The notes under the pieces are model-generated. The model ran no database searches. It had not been told where the DNA came from and saw nothing but the letters and a program-made list of their open reading frames with translations. A DNA stretch of 48,024 nt from Paraphysomonas bandaiensis. Lineage: Eukaryota > Chrysophyceae. The position numbers and the translations under genes were made by a program. Location: positions 1-48,024 of the forward strand of contig CBFFRP010000531.1 in the NCBI GenBank assembly GCA_965644295.1, written 5' to 3'. Below are positions 44,314-48,024 of the stretch, piece by piece; the first letter of the stretch is position 1; each line of letters begins with the position of its first letter.

Positions 44314-45438
44314 ATGGACGAAGGCATCTCATTAAACGATTCCATTCTCGACCCCTCAGTCAGTGAATCCTCATCATTCAATATCAATTCTGCTCTTCCT
44401 ATTGAACTCGTATGGTGTAGAGGTATTGTAGGGAACAGAAGAGAGTACACGTGTATTACATCTCTATATATAATAGTCGGGATATTTTCCCTCGCTATTA
44501 GTTTTTTTTATTCGATTATATCTTATAATGGGGCTTTTTATATCTTCCGTATGACACAATCCTGCCTTATGATCGTACTACCTCCTGTATACATATGGTC
44601 ATTACGAGCTGTGTTTACAAGTAAAGAGGTATCATATATACTCGAACACACACTACACCATCATCCAAATATAAGACATCATTTCACATTGTTCTGTCGT
44701 GCTAATATCATATTAATGTGCAGTGCTATTATTGCATACTGTGCAAGTATTAAAGTTGCATGGTATTTTAAGGTATTCTCTGCAATCATTGCTGGTTTAT
44801 ATGTAGTGCCGTACGTCATCACATATGTCTTATTTATCTGTATATTAATAACTTATCACCATTTATCTATTAGTTTTGTACATGATATAAGACTATATAT
44901 GGGAGAGCCAGTGACTTTCACTGATGAAGATCGTCTATCTGATCATGTCATTAAGTATCCTCAGAATGCTCTTGCTGACTTTCATCAGATCAGACAACGT
45001 TACTATCGCGCCCTTCTTTCATGTCGACATGCCTCTAGACGATGGGGTCCAATGCTTGGTATACTCCTCTTTTGTGCTGGGCTGTTCGTAATGTACGCTG
45101 TGTGGGACTTGTATGCCGGAGAGATTTCTACATCTGCACTTATCGGGTATATTGTGGTGGGACTAATTCAATTGGGTGAGATAGGTGTAGCTATTACCTC
45201 AGTCAATGGTGCCGCACAATTAGTTTGTCGTGACATTGCTGCGTATGGTATATATTTGGGGTTGCACGGGAAATTGGGACAAGAGCATACCCAGGATGTT
45301 ACGCTGTTTGTGCAGTCTGCAATGCATTCCAGACTAGAGATCGCTTTCATGGGAAACTTTGTGCTTCGGACACGAATGTTAATGGCAGTCGGGGGATCTA
45401 TTATTGCAGCCGTTATTCCTGGATTTATTCTGAGATAA
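44314..45438 (+). CDS. Seven-helix membrane protein, gustatory-receptor-like, tandem copy 2
   Basis: Single exon, 374 aa, same length and helix layout as copy 1. It differs at 33 residues: 20 of them lie in residues 9-92 (including four consecutive at 44-47 and three at 83-85), 6 at 135-162, 5 at 254-268, then 344 and 371. Residues 93-134, 163-253 and 269-343 are identical. Silent codon differences number only about five, so replacement changes strongly exceed silent ones. The 41 bp before the ATG and about 50 bp after the stop are identical to copy 1. Function as for copy 1; the pattern suggests divergence in ligand or gating specificity. Confidence 0.85.
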   Translation: MDEGISLNDSILDPSVSESSSFNINSALPIELVWCRGIVGNRREYTCITSLYIIVGIFSLAISFFYSIISYNGAFYIFRMTQSCLMIVLPPVYIWSLRAVFTSKEVSYILEHTLHHHPNIRHHFTLFCRANIILMCSAIIAYCASIKVAWYFKVFSAIIAGLYVVPYVITYVLFICILITYHHLSISFVHDIRLYMGEPVTFTDEDRLSDHVIKYPQNALADFHQIRQRYYRALLSCRHASRRWGPMLGILLFCAGLFVMYAVWDLYAGEISTSALIGYIVVGLIQLGEIGVAITSVNGAAQLVCRDIAAYGIYLGLHGKLGQEHTQDVTLFVQSAMHSRLEIAFMGNFVLRTRMLMAVGGSIIAAVIPGFILR

Positions 45439-45920
45439 TCCCAGTTTTTTTGTTGCGCCATATATCACTGTGTGTTTCGCTGCTATAGGTCGTATTAGCA
45501 GTGATCGAATAGCACTTTGTATAGTAGATGCCATGTCGACGGTGTTTTATTTGGCCGGGCATATCCAAAGTATTGCTAAACCATAGAGTATATCTCGTTC
45601 TTGCAACCACAGAGTCTGTCTCTAATTTGTTTTTAATTTAATTTGTTTTACATGACTACATTAGTGCCATGTCCCATGTCCACCTTTCGTGATTGAACGT
45701 CTCATATTAAACATGGCGCAATTGATGTGTATGATAGTCATGCTACTCTTGTATAATTGCAGAACAACTACATGTGCATCATTATAAGCACTATTCCACA
45801 CCAGTGATGTTTGCAAAGAGTTAATTTCTTCTACAAAACTAGTTGCGCAATATGGAAAAAGCAAACCTATATTATTTGATGGCTCGTAAACGATTATTCA
45901 CTTAGACGCATACATATATA
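45439..45920. other. Convergent 3' spacer
   Basis: Between copy 2 and the golgin gene. Homology to the copy 1 flank ends near 45497; the rest is unremarkable AT-rich DNA with no recognised gene. Confidence 0.5.
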
Positions 45921-47446
45921 CTACGACTGTATATTAAAGGTATTTACAAAGCTGGTTAACGATGAAAGCATGGCCTCTTCTGGATTCTCCTCCTTCTTTC
46001 GGGCGATGATACTTTTCTTTTCATTTTCAGTAAAACGAAACATAGTAACGATAGCGTTCTCCATGTGATCTTTCACAACAGCGTCTTTACAGGATAAATA
46101 CTGGTGAATTAGATTTCTGATGTATTGGTACTTGGCAGCTTCAATCCCACCACCAGGCTGTGCTGATGACGGCGAGGGAGAGGATGCATCCCCTCTTCTT
46201 TTCTCCCGACGCCTCTCTCGCTCCTGCTCGAGAACCAACACCCGACGCTTGAATTCTTTGTACTCAGCCTGGAGTTGCGCGTATGCCCTCTCAAGAGACG
46301 GATTGTGCCCCTTCCCTAAATCACCACCCGTCGACAAACCATCACCGCGGCACAGAGAACCCTCCGACACAGAGCCGGAGATAGTGCCCCCTCTTGAACC
46401 TCCAAGTGCTCTAAGTCTATCTTCTAGGGCCTCCTTCTCAATTAAACAAGATTCAAATCTTTCTCGCCACTGGGAGGCCGCCTCAGATTCTCCACCACGG
46501 CTACGGAGCTGTTCGTTCTCCCTCGCCAGCTGCTCATACGCGCTGCGCCACCGACGAGACTCCTCCTCCGCAGTAGACAAGGCTCCCTATACCCATACAA
46601 CAGTTAGAGACTATTTTAGGCTTAGTGTTGAGTTAATACACACCTGAAGTTTACGCACCGCCCCAGGACTGTCCTGGAAATCCCCATTACTACCAGAGGG
46701 ATCACTAGCACCCCCCAGAAACCCAACAGATCCAGCTGTCATTATGCTCTGCATGCTACCATCTCCTGCACCCACCCTGGTCCCACCCACTGTGGGTAAC
46801 GATAGGTGCGCCGCCCGGGCTTCGAGCTCTTTGTCGCGCTGCTTGCGTGCTATCTCTGTTTTCACCTTGTACCTAAAAAAATCTCATGAGAACGAATATG
46901 CGAAAACGGAAGGCACAAACCGTCTAAACTCCTCCACTATTCTCTCTACATTCTTTCGACTCTCTGTTTCCTACACATAAAAAATACCAGACTAAGTTAG
47001 AAAGCAGACAGATTTGCATCTTTTCAGCTACTAACAATCTGCGCAGACTCCTCAACTGTTAGACATCGCTGTGGTTTCTTTAATGGAGCTCCTGGAATAC
47101 GTTGAATATAATCATCTAATTCTTCTTCACTTGTGAACTCTATCCATTCATCATTTTTCCCTCCACTATACTCTACTAATATCCATATATGTCCCTCTAC
47201 ATCTACACGACGAGATAGATGTCTCGGATAACAGTCTATGTCATCTGTATCTTGCAGTGTGTTCCCTCCAGATCGACGAGAGGACCTCTGATTGGCTTCC
47301 TCTAATGCAGATTTGAGTTGATTAATTTGATTATCTTTTTCTACTATTAAATTTCGATGTGATTCTAAACTGCTACGAGCCATACTTAATAAACGCTTAT
47401 ATTTACCCACCACATCATCATGAGAGGTAGATGAGGTGTCTTCCAT
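45921..47446 (-). CDS. Golgin-type coiled-coil protein with C-terminal GRIP domain
   Basis: Exons 47036-47446, 46921-46970, 46644-46872 and 45921-46586 join in phase to 451 aa. Start MEDTSSTSHDD is chosen because it follows a pyrimidine-rich tract and opens the coiled coil; an in-frame ATG 33 codons upstream would add sequence of non-coding character. Segments: coiled coil (residues about 10-50), a small globular part (VEGHIWILVEYSGGKNDEWI), coiled coil, a Gly/Ser-rich linker, then coiled coil (ERAYAQLQAEYKEFKRRVLV). The end is a GRIP domain (about 385-435): KYQYIRNLIHQYLSCKD ... NAIVTMFRFTENEKKSI. GRIP domains bind Arl1-GTP on the trans-Golgi, so this is likely a vesicle tether. It is much shorter than animal golgins. 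Confidence 0.87.
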
Positions 47447-48024
47447 GATGATAGAGGAGGGGGGAGAGGGAGGGAGTTGGAGAGTAGAGGGGTATAGGGT
47501 TATTGTATGTGAATTTAATAGGATAGTGGTGTCTATATAGTTCACTACATAGTGCTGTAAAGAGTATAGTGGAGAGACAAGTCAGAGGCATAAGACGATA
47601 GGGATATCCGTGGTTTGGAATAAAACTTTTGGGTTTATATGCAAAATCGGAACATGAAAACCATTTTTCTCAACTTTTTACAGCAGTCTATGAGAAATAC
47701 CAGTATGTACAGTGGAGGACTTCCAAAAATACAACATGCGCACCGGATTGTTCCACTTTTGTTTTTTCGGATGTTGCATTTTTGGAAATGTGTACTGTAC
47801 GTACAAAAACGTAGCGGTACACTTCTATTTTTTAGTCTGCTCTGTAATTTCATAGATAACAAAAATAAGTGGTATCCTGCAGCTGTCCTACGGATCCCTA
47901 CATATCTGTTACAGCTTCAACACATGCCGTACAGCATACGTATCATATCGATAGGAGTCACTTCTCCATAAGATAATTCAGCAGTATACAGAGAGTGTAG
48001 TTTATAGTGTTGTGAACCACCGCA
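47447..48024. other. Upstream region of the golgin gene to window end
   Basis: A purine-rich (on the plus strand) tract at 47453-47491 directly precedes the golgin start. ATATCCGTGGTTTGGAATAAAAC near 47602 resembles the CCCTGGTTTTATGA motif. The remaining 400 bp contain no recognised gene. Confidence 0.5.

Overview
The window is nuclear DNA from a eukaryote, most likely a single-celled protist of undetermined lineage. Nearly every gene is broken by very short GT-AG introns, mostly 42 to 75 nt. The conserved genes are eukaryote-specific: eIF3 subunit i, the ribosome-biogenesis factor TSR2, a Nup50-type nucleoporin with a Ran-binding domain, a GRIP golgin and a CDK. No operons or bacterial-type promoters are seen. 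Genes are compact, often divergent pairs, separated by AT-rich spacers. Five long ATGT/ACAT tetranucleotide arrays dominate the landscape.

Layout, left to right: a 1.65-kb ATGT array; a divergent CDK-family kinase (+); a 2.2-kb spacer with repeats and decayed coding sequence; a phytanoyl-CoA-dioxygenase-like enzyme (-) divergent from an ammonium transporter (+); a coiled-coil/WW protein (-) divergent from a Nup50-like nucleoporin (+) across a second array; a PA-domain secretory protein (-) divergent from eIF3i (+); a repeat-rich spacer; a non-RD protein kinase (-); a large low-complexity repeat protein (-); an unrecognised three-exon gene (+); a J-domain protein (-) divergent from an ankyrin protein (+); TSR2 (-) divergent from an R3H-DEAH RNA helicase (+) across a third array; a decayed hAT transposon between two copies of a MITE-like repeat; an EF-hand protein (-); two tandem seven-helix membrane proteins (+), each headed by its own ATGT array; a GRIP golgin (-).

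Most genes are housekeeping functions and do not form one pathway. eIF3i, TSR2, the RNA helicase and the nucleoporin all serve RNA, ribosome or nuclear transport work; the PA protein, J-domain protein and golgin belong to the secretory route. The most unusual signals are: (1) the tandem seven-helix pair, with gustatory-receptor-like topology, 33 amino-acid differences but only about 5 silent codon differences, and identical non-coding flanks; (2) long tetranucleotide arrays consistently placed in upstream or bidirectional promoter space; (3) a roughly 130-bp conserved element at about 170-190 bp upstream of two unrelated genes in the same relative orientation; (4) a DEAH helicase with a zinc-finger and acidic insertion between its RecA domains.

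All exon structures were read by eye from splice signals, reading-frame phase and family conservation. No alignment or database search was run.
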